A stretch of 64,000 nt of DNA from Pohlia nutans (lineage: Eukaryota > Streptophyta > Bryopsida > Bryales > Mniaceae): assembly GCA_022496805.1 (NCBI GenBank), contig CM040096.1, forward strand, positions 9,363,501-9,427,500, given 5' to 3'. The notes under the pieces were generated by a model. That model had not been told where the DNA came from. It searched no databases and saw nothing but the letters and a program-made list of their open reading frames with translations. The translations under genes and the position numbers were made by a program. Numbering within the stretch: position 1 is the stretch's first letter; every line of letters begins with the position of its first letter. Below are positions 48,591 to 60,602 of this stretch, piece by piece.

Positions 48591-50286
48591 CTCATTTTTT
48601 TATTGAGTTGCTCATCAGATAGGACATGTCAAGCAATGAAGGGATTGTCTGTTTCTTTTGGTCTCTTTAGACGAAGAAAATAGATGGTTTGTGTGCTTAC
48701 ATGGTTGTGGGGCTCTTTATAGAGAAGTGTCCAACTCCATACCTTAGGAGACCCTCAACGAGGGTGAAAGAGTTAAGTTAGGGTGTTTTTCTGAAACAAT
48801 TTTAGAATATTAGGATGTTAAAATTCTTAAGGTGAGTGTTTTCCTGAAACCTGTTATCTTGTACCAGTGTCATTACAGAAGCTGGGATGTATCAACTTTT
48901 TTATTGCTTCACTATTACCTTAGTGCAGAATTGTTTTACATGATGATATTTAATACCATGCTGAATTCTTGATTTAGTCTGGCTGGAGAATTAGTATTGA
49001 AAGTTATGTGTCATTCTTGGTTGTCACTTAGTATCAGTAGGGAACACTTAACACTAGAGGCAATGGGCCACCAAGAGAACAGTTTCCAAATCCACCCTAT
49101 ATCAAATTTGGAAAGCTACAAAAAGTAATTACATTCCACATATTTTACATGGATAAAAGGGTTGGTGCTTCTTTGACATAAAAAATGTATTGAAATGATG
49201 TTTACTAGGCATGTAATACGTGTAAAAAATTCTTAAGCATAATTTAGAAAAACAAAATTTGATTGAAGTGATTTTTCTAAATGCAACCGCATGCTTAGAA
49301 AGATTTGAAAAACAAAAATTAAAATTAACAATTCCCACATGTATTACATGTTTAATTTATGACGTTCTCATTTGTTTTTAAAAATACAAACCCTTCTATC
49401 CATGTAGAAAATGTGGAATTTGATTACTTTTTATATCTTTTTAAGTTCGACATGTCCTTGAAAGTAGGCCTAATGGATAGGGTGAAGATTAAATAATGGC
49501 TTATGGAAATACTACTTTCATATATAAATAACTTCAATCCTTTAATAAAATGGGGTAAATCAAAGGTCTGTTATTTCAAGACACCACACCGAAACGCACT
49601 AGACAAAGGGAGAGAACTACACCCCTTTCTTGCAAACAATGGGCTCTATACTACACTCTCTCAAACGAACTCAAAATATATAATCGTATCTAAAAATAAT
49701 TTGCATGGTTTTTAAAGAATTTCCAACAACTATAAAATTTGCAAAAGTCCAAGTAATGGTTTTATGCAGAAATTTGCAAAATTCTTGAAGACCTATTTGC
49801 ATTAAAACTATATTGGATTGGATTAAATTATTTATGTTTCAGTGGTATAAACTACCAAATCACATCCATTTCCAAATCTATGTTCTCAAAAATAGAACTG
49901 AATTCCAAGCAATGAAATTGTAGGTGTTTATATTGATTAAAGGACAAATTAAGATTGTTGTAGACATCAAAAAAAATTATAATACACATAGCGAAAATTT
50001 ATGAGTGAGTTTTAATCACTCTAAATTACTCCTGCTTTTCAATTTATTGCAAAATTGAAAATAAATAATAGCAATGTCAATTGAAATTATTTTTGAATAT
50101 TTATAGAATTTTAAAATTCTTATTTATTTATTTTAGTCTTTTAAACAGTTACGTTGCTTGATTATGTGTTAAACATTTGAGCTTGATGAACAAATGTTGA
50201 CATCATTCACTAAATATAGACCTTAAAATACCAATTACAAGTGATAGTTAATTCAACATTACTCATTCGTTGAAGAATGACTTGTG
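48591..50286. other. AT-rich intergenic DNA between SKL2 and the BTB-type gene
   Basis: 3' flanks of convergent genes. A weak inverted resemblance (ATGTGGAATTTGATTACTTTT near 49410 against AAAGTAATTACATTCCACAT near 49120; TTTACATGG against CCATGTAG) suggests a degenerate foldback element at about 49120-49440. No gene seen. Confidence 0.45.
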
Positions 50287-53200
50287 TTAAAATGGATCGC
50301 ATGGTGCTACAAGTTCTATCATTTCTCGAGGAACATCCCAAGGAATGAATGCTGCATCAGATAGATCAATGAAAAATGAAAGTGCATGAATAATCTTTGG
50401 TAAGTTTTTAAGTAAGTAAATGCAATTCATTTCAAGATCAACTCCAAATTTTTTAGCAACAGAAAATATTTTAATGAATGTTTGTTTTGACGGAAAGGCA
50501 ATTCGTAGTGATGTTCGTCCTGTTAAATCTGATGGTATGGCTTTTGCTGCTGCTAACAAATGACGTGGTTCTCCAGTTAAAATCAATGAATTTCCATGTG
50601 GCTGTCCACCAATAAAGTATCCACTTCCTCTTACTTCTTCTACTTTGACTTCTTTGGAAAAAGACTATAAATATACAATAAATAATTATTATAAATAATT
50701 CATTGATTATAAGTAACAAATTGCAACCAAAATAGCTTGAAAAAAAGTATTCATAAACTAAAAATTTGATTATTATCATTTAGATGATATATCTACAATA
50801 AATATAATTAATAATTTTTTTGAATTTTTCAAAAACGAAGATAATCTGGTATATTTTGAGTTAAGTTAACATCAAACCTTAGCAACAGAAGTTTGCATCA
50901 TTGGACAAACAAGAAAACCCATGACCATGCGGATGCTAAATGTTTCAGATTCCATAGGCTTGTGAGTCCAACCTTGAATATGTTTGTAAAATTTATAACA
51001 TTCTTCCACAATCTTTGGTCCAAACACTGTTATAAACCATCCTTTGTCCCGATTCCGATTCACAGACATATTGAACTTTCCATTGCATTTTCACAATTAC
51101 ATTGATAAGTAATTTGACATATTTTTTCAATTTAAAAAAAAACGTTGCATGCGTAAACTTTCATTTATATAAAAAATATATGTCAATCGGTTGCGTATAT
51201 GTCAATGAATATGAAGTTGTATCAAATCACCTTACGAGGATAATGCCGAAGAACATCAATTCTAGCTTTTGCACCAATCCATTCAGGATGGGGTTTGGTG
51301 ATTATAAAATGTCGTGCTTCTTCAGCTGTTTTTTGAAATAATTTCATACCAGGTTCAGGGACTCGCAATATAATTACCTATTATAATTATGCATTAGTAA
51401 AAATTTATAAGATTTATTATATATTATTTTATCTATTTTGAATGTGTGTGTATATATATATATATAAAAGTTGTTCAACAAATATCATAAAAACATTGCA
51501 TAAACTACTTTTCAAATTAATCATTAGTGTTAAAAATGTTTTTGATCAAAAAAATTGAAATTGAATTATCATCATTAAATATGTATGTGTGTGTATTTTA
51601 TTTTTATTTTTATGTTTATGTATCTTATATCGTATGTAAATAAAAGATTTGAAGGCACCTTTACAAGATTATATTCAAAAAACCCTTCCTCTAGAAATTC
51701 ATATTTTCTACCGACAATGTAGCCAGTATGAAGTGTAAAAGTATAAGGCATACGGTCTACATTTGAACTATATTCAAACGATTGACAAAATTTCTTGAGG
51801 GTTCTTAAATCTAACTGCCCAATCTCCTCAAACATTTACAAATAAAGTATTATTTGAATAATAAAATAAATTTTCTTTAATACACAAAAATTTAAAATTT
51901 AAAAATAATACAATAACATAGATTATATTTCTTTGAAAAAATACATATATTGTATAAAAAATTGAAGCTTGAATTTAAAAATGGACCTGGACACTCTATC
52001 GAATCTGCAATTGTACATAATTCAAGTAAAGCCATTTGATTTATTTCATTCATTAATCCAGCTCGAAGATAAGCAACAAGAGGCATTAAAGTAATGGCTT
52101 CAGTGACCTCAGTAAGCAGAAGTTCATTTGCCACTTCAAATACTTCAGGGAGTTCATGACATGGTATATGACATTTCTCTGTATAAAAATATTCCATTAC
52201 TCCATGAATGCCATTGGCAGTCCATTGGTTCTTGTTCAAAATGTATGTTGGAGGAGGTTAAGGAGGACCAAAATCTGCCTCACTCTCTTTAGGACTAGAT
52301 GGTAATGTTGATAAAAAATCTGCAAAAAAAGTGTGTTCTTCTTTCACTCTCCCTTCTGCAAGCTCTCCATCACCTTTACCTATATCAAAGTCTTCTTCTT
52401 CTAACAAAGGTTCAACCTAAATTATCATCGGAAGATATTAAATTTAAAAATTAAAAGTAGATAATACATAAAGGAGTAATAGAATGGTATTTTAAATTAT
52501 TTTAAATTACAATAATATAAAATAATTCCTTAAATAAGCTACTTAATAGAAATGGTAAATGATTATGATAAATTTCACATTAGAAAGAATGTTTTTATTA
52601 TACATTTATACAAAGTGAAAGGACTTTCTAGTTTAAACATGTACAATACTATAATACATGCATAAATCAATATATTTTCTATAATATAATGTATGATTAA
52701 AATAATAATAATAAATTTTAATGAAATAAAAAATCTTATTAAAACTCTAATTATTATATATATTTAAATTAATATAAAATTAATAAATATATAAAACCAA
52801 TACAATGAAATGACAATGCATTATGATTTATAAATTCTTCAGATTTAATTATTATATATTATTACCATAATACTTTTAACAAGTATAATAATTAATTATT
52901 ACCTTTGAACCAACAAGATTGCCATTTAAGAGACTTTCACGAATTTCACTTCCTTTTTTGAGACTTCCTCTTGACAAACTTCCTCTAACTAGATTTGCAT
53001 CAAAAGGAGGATCTGGTGGTTCTTCCTCTTGTAATTCACCTCCTACAAGTTTAGCCTCTGCTTCGGTAGCTCGTATTACCTCACCATCTATCAAACTTCC
53101 TTTTACAAGAGTATCGCCTTCAATGACTTGAGAAGATTTATTGTCACGTTTTGATAATGTACTCCGACGTGGATTCATAATAGATTCACGCTCTCTGAGC

Positions 53201-54492
53201 TTTTTCCACCCTGGAGGAGCATAATCTGAGAAACTTATGCGAATTGTGCGTTGATATGGTTCAGATAATTTTCCAACCTCATCTTCTAATTCTTTTATAG
53301 ATTCTATAGTTTCAGGGGTAAATGGTATACATTTTGCAACAATTTCAGCAAATTTGTCAAATTGTTCTTTCAACTCTGGTGGAAGTTCTATACTTGCCAT
53401 TCTTGAAACCAATTTGTGACTTTCTTTAACAATATCAAAAGCACCTCTATCTATCTTTTCTTGCAATATTTGTTCATCAGATATAAATATTGGTAATTTT
53501 GATGTTGGTAGTAATAAAGCCCTTTTTTTTGCTTCATGAAAAGCAAGAAATGCTTCAGTTACAATCCTAGGTACTACCATTGGTTTTTCAGGATGTTTTA
53601 GAGTACACCATGCAAGTGTTGGTTCTACGTCATATTCTGTACTCACACTGCTTTCATCTGAATTTTTGTTTGTGCATGGAAAAAATTCACATAAAATGTT
53701 TTAGAAATGGTAATATATAAAATTTATCAAACATATGAAAGACACCAATAATCTACCAAATTATAATATAAGATCAATAACTAATGTTTAGTACATGATT
53801 AAATTGAATTAATAAGCATAATTATAAAATATTAATGAAAAACATCTAGTAAAATTAAAAGGCCATATTATTTACTAACCAAATTGTCTTGTCCGCATGA
53901 ATTGTCTATCCAAAAATTCTCGTGATGTCATATCCCTCATACCAGATTCTAGTAATTCCTCAAAAGCATTGCAGTGTCTACTTAGTACTCGTGAATGGGC
54001 TCTAAAAAGCATTTGTTTGTTATCCAAACGACTTTTTTTATACCATATTAAAACATCAGCTGGGCCTTCTAGAAGTTCAGGAGGTTCGTAAGGTTTTCTT
54101 ATTTTACCTAAACGATTTTTAATAATTTCCACAACATCTTCTTCTTCAGGAGTTTCAATAAACATTTCATCATCATTGTTTTGATCATAAGTAGATTCAC
54201 GTATTGCATCAGTTCGGCTCATTGTAAGATCAAGATTACGTAGGTCTTCTTGATCTACAGAATGATCAACACTTGGTCCAAATATACTAGGTGTAGGGTT
54301 TTCAAAACATTGTTGGCGTTGATGAGGGGGTTTCGTAAATTCTATCATTTCAGGAACTAAACTACCCAATCGTGTCTCTCCAGTTTCTTTATTAATAGAT
54401 TTTTTATTGAGACACAACTTCATTATTGAATTACCAAGAAAGACTGGACGACCAGTATAAAGTTTACTTTGTTTTTTTTCTTCCGGATCCAT
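50287..54492 (-). CDS. unrecognised BTB/POZ-type protein with split BTB fold; carries an in-frame stop
   Basis: Exon blocks: 54492-53880, 53657-52903, 52416 to about 51987, 51826-51659, 51377-51231, 51075-50878, 50664-50287. Junctions 1-2, 2-3 and all junctions after the fourth block keep phase; the third-to-fourth does not join cleanly. The first exon ends with a first half of a BTB fold (PADVLIWYKK, LFRAHSRVLSRHCNAFEELL). The matching second half (GVMEYFYTEKCHIPCHELPEVFEVANELLL) appears only in the third block, after about 300 residues rich in Glu, Lys and Leu-x-Gly motifs (TLVKGSL, KLVGGEL, NLVRGSLSRGSL, SLLNGNLVGS). TAA at 52258-52260 falls in a proline run between them. The C-terminal about 300 residues (GWFITVFGPKIVEECYKFY, GSGYFIGGQPHGNSLILTGE) match nothing I know. 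BTB proteins often serve as Cullin-3 adaptors, but there is no other functional clue. It may be a live gene with a missed intron or a recent pseudogene. Confidence 0.6.
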
Positions 54493-54987
54493 TTTATATT
54501 CTTCTTATTCTAATATGATATATAATTGGTATATGTGTTAAGTAAAATTTTCCATCACTTGAGTTCAAAATTCTTTTGAACTTGAAATAAGTTAATTGAT
54601 GCTAATAGCACATAGCACCTAACACAAAACACATAGTGCATAGCATATAGGATAATTAACAAAAATTTACAAATCGTTGGCAATGTGGTTTTAGATCTTG
54701 TAAAAGTGTTACATTATAAGACATTTCAATAGCTTTTGAATAATATAATATCTAGTATATACATTCGGATTTGAAAATTATAACCATGAAAATTAAAATT
54801 TTAATACAAGATATTTAAAACTACAACATCTATCAAGAATGTTTCATGTATCTCAAAAGTTTATTATTATATAAACTATTTTTAATAATTTATTAAAAAA
54901 AATTATAGATCAAAGTAGAATTTTTATATACTTCGAATCAAACATTCAATTATATATGTGGTTTTGTTATAAAACATTTGTTCAAAA

Positions 54988-55284
54988 TTAATGGTATGTA
55001 CTTTCTGCATTTTTTGACCACATATGATACTTTTGTATTTCTAATTTTATATCATAATTTCTTTTGTCATCTCTTAAAGATTCCATGTATTCTAAAAACA
55101 AATTGTAATTTCTTTTTGATGGTTCAATTTTTTTATTTATTGTTTCATTTCTTTTGGATTTATTGACTTCATTGGATTGTTTACAAAGGTGTTGAGATAT
55201 TTCATCTGCTATTAAAATATTATCCATTTGAAAAACTAAATTCTCCTTATAAACTATGCTTGGTTCTATGATAATTTTATACAT
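54988..55284 (-). CDS. small Lys/Asn-rich ORF of doubtful reality
   Basis: 98-codon ATG-initiated frame in DNA of very low GC, 500 bp upstream of the BTB-type gene on the same strand. Charged, predicted helical (DEISQHLCKQ, NYNLFLEYMESLRDDKRNYD). No family recognised; it could be an exon of the neighbouring gene or chance. Its length is notable given how frequent TAA/TTA is here. Confidence 0.25.
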   Translation of the reverse strand: MYKIIIEPSIVYKENLVFQMDNILIADEISQHLCKQSNEVNKSKRNETINKKIEPSKRNYNLFLEYMESLRDDKRNYDIKLEIQKYHMWSKNAESTYH

Positions 55285-58200
55285 TAAAGTAACTGTAAGA
55301 TGATATTATTTATGCTTATCAGTTATTGTAATGTAAACATTTCATAATTATGATAAAATTCAAAAAAAATGAAATACATGTAAATGAAACATATATAGGA
55401 CATGAATATAGTTGATATATTTTGAATTTATATTCAAATATTAAGGTTTAAAAACCAAAATCATATCAATGATGATTTTTTTTTTCAAATTTAATAATAT
55501 GCAATCCATAATAAAATTCTATAAAAAAAAAAGTAATAAAAGCTTTGAATTCTCTAAACTCAAAGTTAAATAAAATGAGGAGATATTTCCAAACTTCTTG
55601 ATTTTCTTTTTTCTTTTTTCTTTTAAAAATAATATCTTGATGTATAATATGTTACAAATTTTATTAATGCTAGTTGTAGAATACATTATCATTTTATTTA
55701 AACCACACAACTTAGTTATGTTTTTTACTCAATTTTAAAGCGGATTGGGAAAAAAATTCAATAGACTTGTTAACATTTCAATAATTATTCACTTGATAAT
55801 AAAAAATCACAACAATAAAAGAACACCTTTTTAAGATAAATTAGTAAAATTTCATAAAATGTTTAATTTTTCAAAAAATATTTATTCATTTTATACTCAT
55901 ATGAAGGCAACAGATTATAAATTATTTAAAATGTATTAGTGTTATTATAATTTCAAATTATGATCATTAAATCATCGTTATAAACTAGATTAAAATATCA
56001 AAACATAAATAGATGGAATTGTTTATTTAACCTACCTTTGAACATAATACAAATGACATATACTTACAAAAGTATCAAAATATGAGTAAATTGTATTCTT
56101 TACCTCACATTTGAATGTAACACCAATGCCATGTATTATAAATTTTATAATAATAGGATGATCAACAATTTATTCATAATTATGTATATATTTAAAAAAA
56201 ATTAAAACACATCATTGTTTTTTTAGATTATACATCAATCAAATATAAATTACAATGTGTGCCCTGGATACAATGCTAATATGGTAACATTCTTGTTTCA
56301 AATGTACGTAACCTATTAACTTTGAGGATTAGATTTTAAAATAACTAAATTATCAAAAAACAAAAAATCATAACAAACAATGTATATATACTATTAAAGT
56401 CGATTTTATTGAATTAAATGATGAAAATTTGTTAAGTTCATTTGTAATAAAAAAAATCATTGTCGTTTTTAGATTTATAAATCTATTCTAAACATTAAAT
56501 ATTTTACTCTGTTCTCATTTCCTTGATGTTATAAAAATTTGTAATTCAAAATCACTCATTTATATAAATAATAATAATATTGTTTTTAGAGAATTCAAGT
56601 AAATATAATGCATGTGGTTTAAGATTCTAATATTGTAATTTTAAGTTCAATATTTTAATTACATAGGATTGAATTTGCACTTTTGGTTCCATTAAAATAA
56701 AATTTGATAGCACATGTATATTAGTTATTATATTTAGTGAAAGAAAATAATTTATATTTAATAAATAATTTGAATTTTGGAATTCAAATATTTAGAAAAG
56801 ACTCTTCTCTCCAGAGTGATTTTTTTCATATAAGAAAGAGGTTGTGTTGAAGGATGGAGATGAAAACATGTGGAAAATATAAAATTTTATAAATCAATTG
56901 AATTTCAAACTATTGGAAATAACCATTTTCTTTTCAGTCAAACTCTTGTATTTTTATTGAACAACTGAGATTTGGAAATCTAGGTACAAAAAATCTCGTT
57001 ACAACACTAATATTTATCATTCTGATGGTCAATACTAAATGTTTGTCGAACATTTTCAATTATTTTAGATACATTTTTTATTTAAGTTTCTCTTTTTACA
57101 ATGTTGCATTGATGATGTTTTAACAATTTGTTCACATTTAAAAATTCTAACAAGCTTAGGTCATATAAATGAGAAGATTCTTTATCCAGCATTCTGTAAC
57201 ATGAATTTCCATCAATCATTATCTCACATAAATTCACATCCATTCCTTCACCTTAAAACATCTATTTGAGGGCATAAAGTACCAACGCTATAAGGTAGGT
57301 CTAGACCAAACAATTCAAACATGGAATATTTGGAATAGCATTGAAGACAATATCCAAAAAACCGTCATTGTTCTCTTCTCAAACATTTACATTGATTATG
57401 GTTGATTCAGGCATGATTCACAAAACGTTAGAAGTCTTAAAATCCATTGATGAACTTAACCTTTTTGAATTTTGAAGTTTTAGTTATGAAAAGATATAAA
57501 ACATTGGTGATAGCAATAGTAGATTTAACCATATGGATATAATCTAAAAATATAGTATACAGCTTTTATTCATGCATAAATGTCAAATTATTCTTTGAAA
57601 TTACATTTTATAATTAAATTTGACCAATCTTCAATTCTCGAGAACGGTGAGGACCTTTACAAGTTAATAAAATGTCAATGTGAAAGTGTTATCAACCAAA
57701 TTGTAGTCTTTAATTTTTAATTCTTCTCATTTTTATTTTATTTAGATAAATGAAGTCTTTGAAATTCATTAAATAGGAACCATGGAATGATGGAATCCTA
57801 TAAGAGTCATTGAATAGTATTAAAACATATGTTATGGTCACATCTTACAAGAATGCTTTAAGAATGCCAATGCATCCCAGTGGTGTGTGCACAAGCAACG
57901 TTTTAAACCAATGTGTTTAATTCTTTAAATTTAAATGAGAATTGTTTTTTTAGAAATTGAATAATGCAGATTTGCTTCTTTTTTTGGATGATTAATTAAT
58001 ATGACATATTAAAATTCTCAATGTGAATGCAACAACTATTCAAATTGCACCCTCTTGTTTTTCTATTATTGTTAATGAAGTCTCATACTCTTGATTCTAC
58101 TAAATCTTCAAATGACATTGAAACAAATATCCTCTGTGTTTTTCCTATCTTTTGTATATATTTAAATGGTGCACTCCAATGTGCCAAAATATGTTGGAGT

Positions 58201-59889
58201 AGTAAGTATATATGTTCAAGTATTGATAAATTTTTGACTAGTTTCCAAAGCAAAGTTATTAAATTGACTCCATATGGTGTCCAATTATGAAATTCATTTA
58301 TGTACTAATGACCATACTTTTTGGATTGATTTTTTTTCAAATTGAACAACACATTAGAGTTATCCGTAAAGTTGAGTAAAAAAATTCCACAATAGGAAAG
58401 ACAAAGCAGAATTGGATTTTTGTTTGAAAGGCAACAAAAACTAGTTTTAGCTCCTTTTTTTTTGACCAATCACAACGCTCTATATTATCTCAAAGATTTG
58501 AACCTTGAATTTCCTCAATGCTAGAAAAGTTCTCCAAGCCACACTTGGGTTGCCACCCAACGTGCCCCCACACCAACCCTCATGCTTACTCAAAGCAAGT
58601 GTCTGGTTCCTTGTGACTGTCAAGTGCAAAGAATACTATTTCAAGGCTAAGAACTCTGGCCAACAGACATGCCACCCCTCTATACATTATGGTTAACTCT
58701 ATTATATACCATAACTTTTAGGCTAGTCAAGCACTACACTCTTTTATTTATTTAGTCACTCATTACCTTGGAACCGCCATCAAGAAGTCTCTTAATCAGC
58801 AGCCACTAAAACAACAATTGGCCACTTAGTAAGTGGCCAATACAAGATTCAAACCTTAGTAACTTGTGTTCATCAATTATTATATTAATTTTTCATGTTC
58901 CTACAATTTCATAGAAGTGCAAAATAGAGTATAATATATTCAATAGAATAGAGGATGTAACATGCATAAATTATTTTTTTCGTAAAATTTATTTTTACAA
59001 ATCCAAAAATTAGAATATACTCTAAAATTATGAACTTTTCCAAATGCATTTTTATTCTAAATATGTAAAATTTCAAGACTTTCAACATTTTCACATATAA
59101 TATATTAACTAGGAGCCATTAGTACAAAATACTCTTTGTCGACACTTTTGGGTTAAAAGACATACTTACACATGATTGTTGTGTAACTCTTTCAATGAAA
59201 GTTAATAATCCAGATTCATCTTAAATTTCATAACATTCTATAGCAGTTTTAGAACTTCACTATTTACTACAACTATGAGGAAACCCCAAATCATCCATGT
59301 CCCCAAGTATGATCAATTTAGGAAGCTTCTTATCACCGATGCTCCCATCCAAGAAAATTTCTTCATCTTCATAAGGTTCTTTAGCAATTGGTTTTCATCC
59401 TTTTCAACAGTAGCACTATAAGTGGTTCGATCCCCAATGTAATATTATAGCATTGTCTCACCACCCAATCTTTAGTTTAAAATGACGTGGACTTGCCATG
59501 ATTCATGTATATGCTAAAGTGATTCGGGAATAGTAGTAAAGTGTTCCAAAAAGTGTCTAAAGAACCTTAAGTTTGGAATGTTCTTAAAATGAAAAGGAGC
59601 TGAAATAAAAGAGCTCTATTACAAATAAAAGGTTTGTGACTGCAGAGTGTAGGTGCTATACAAGTCTCTTATAGAATTTTATGTGTGTGAGTCACTAGAG
59701 TTATACTTTTAACTCTAAAATCTTGATATATATTTCAACCAGAAATACGGTACTTCATATATTCATTTTCTTTTCTTTCATTCTTTTCTTTTCCTAATAA
59801 TGAAGACTTGCATTTTATTGCTCCTAAACCCTCTTCAAAGTGGACCTCAAGGAGAATATTCACTCGTCTGAGCGATGTATGAATGCCAA

Positions 59890-60030
59890 TTGTATCCCAC
59901 AAATTGTGAGATTTTCTTGTGATTGCCATATAAACTTCATTTCTAATCATAATCAGATCGTGGTCCCATTTGAAAAGGGTGTTTTGCTCCTGTTGCTCTA
60001 GTATGCTATGATTAATTTCAAAACCATAAT
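59890..60030 (-). repeat. dispersed repeat, partner of 6725-6860
   Basis: Shares TGATTGCCATATAAAC, TTTCTAATCATAA, GATCGTGGTCCCA, AAAGGGTGTT and TAGTATGCTATG with 6725-6860 (about three quarters identical by eye). Confidence 0.6.
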
Positions 60031-60602
60031 TGCATGCTCCTTCCAACTATTTTTACGAATATTCTGTGCAGTAGAGTACATTGCATAAAACTTTTTGTGT
60101 TTACAATTCCATTCATCTCATAGTAAGACTATTTGAATGCAGGTGCTACAAAACATGAACACTATTTACAAGTTCGGTAGACACTCAACACAGCACTAAT
60201 TGAAGCAAATATGGTAATCAAATTTCAGAAGAATGATACAATGTATCACAAGTTCACTTCGTAAACATGAATGGTTTTCATAGTAAGTAGAACAACGAGA
60301 TGTGTCTTCCACTACCATGATGTACTACAGTCTATAACTTGCTCTATCTGAGAAAATAGAAACAAAAAATGAAAGAAGAGAACTAGTTGCTCAAATGTGT
60401 TCAGCTAGTGTCATATACTAGAAAAGGAAGTTCCAAACACTAGCTATCAGCTTAAGACGAACTCAACTGAGATGAAAGCATGAGCATGATTAGAGAACAT
60501 CCGAACCAGCATATGACCAAAATCTGTCACGGTAGCGAAAGAAATATGAATGTAAATGACTCAAACGACATAAGAGAACTCTAGAAGGGTTCCAAGATAG
60601 TT

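Larger units (their letters stand above)
54493..60602. other. very AT-rich, essentially gene-free region
   Basis: About 6 kb of the lowest GC in the window. One lysine/asparagine-rich ORF (54988-55284) is listed separately. A degenerate piece of the 560-bp TTAA class seems present near 57485-57620 (reverse-strand words GATAGCAATAGTAGATTTAACC, TATGGATATAATCTA). 59890-60030 matches 6725-6860. No other gene or RNA gene recognised. Confidence 0.55.

Noticed and set aside
48591..60602. Whole AT-rich right region as a giant-virus or other large foreign insertion
   Set aside because: BTB genes and low GC would fit, but the gene has ordinary plant-type introns, the region shares dispersed repeats with the rest of the window, and no boundary repeats or viral hallmark genes were seen.
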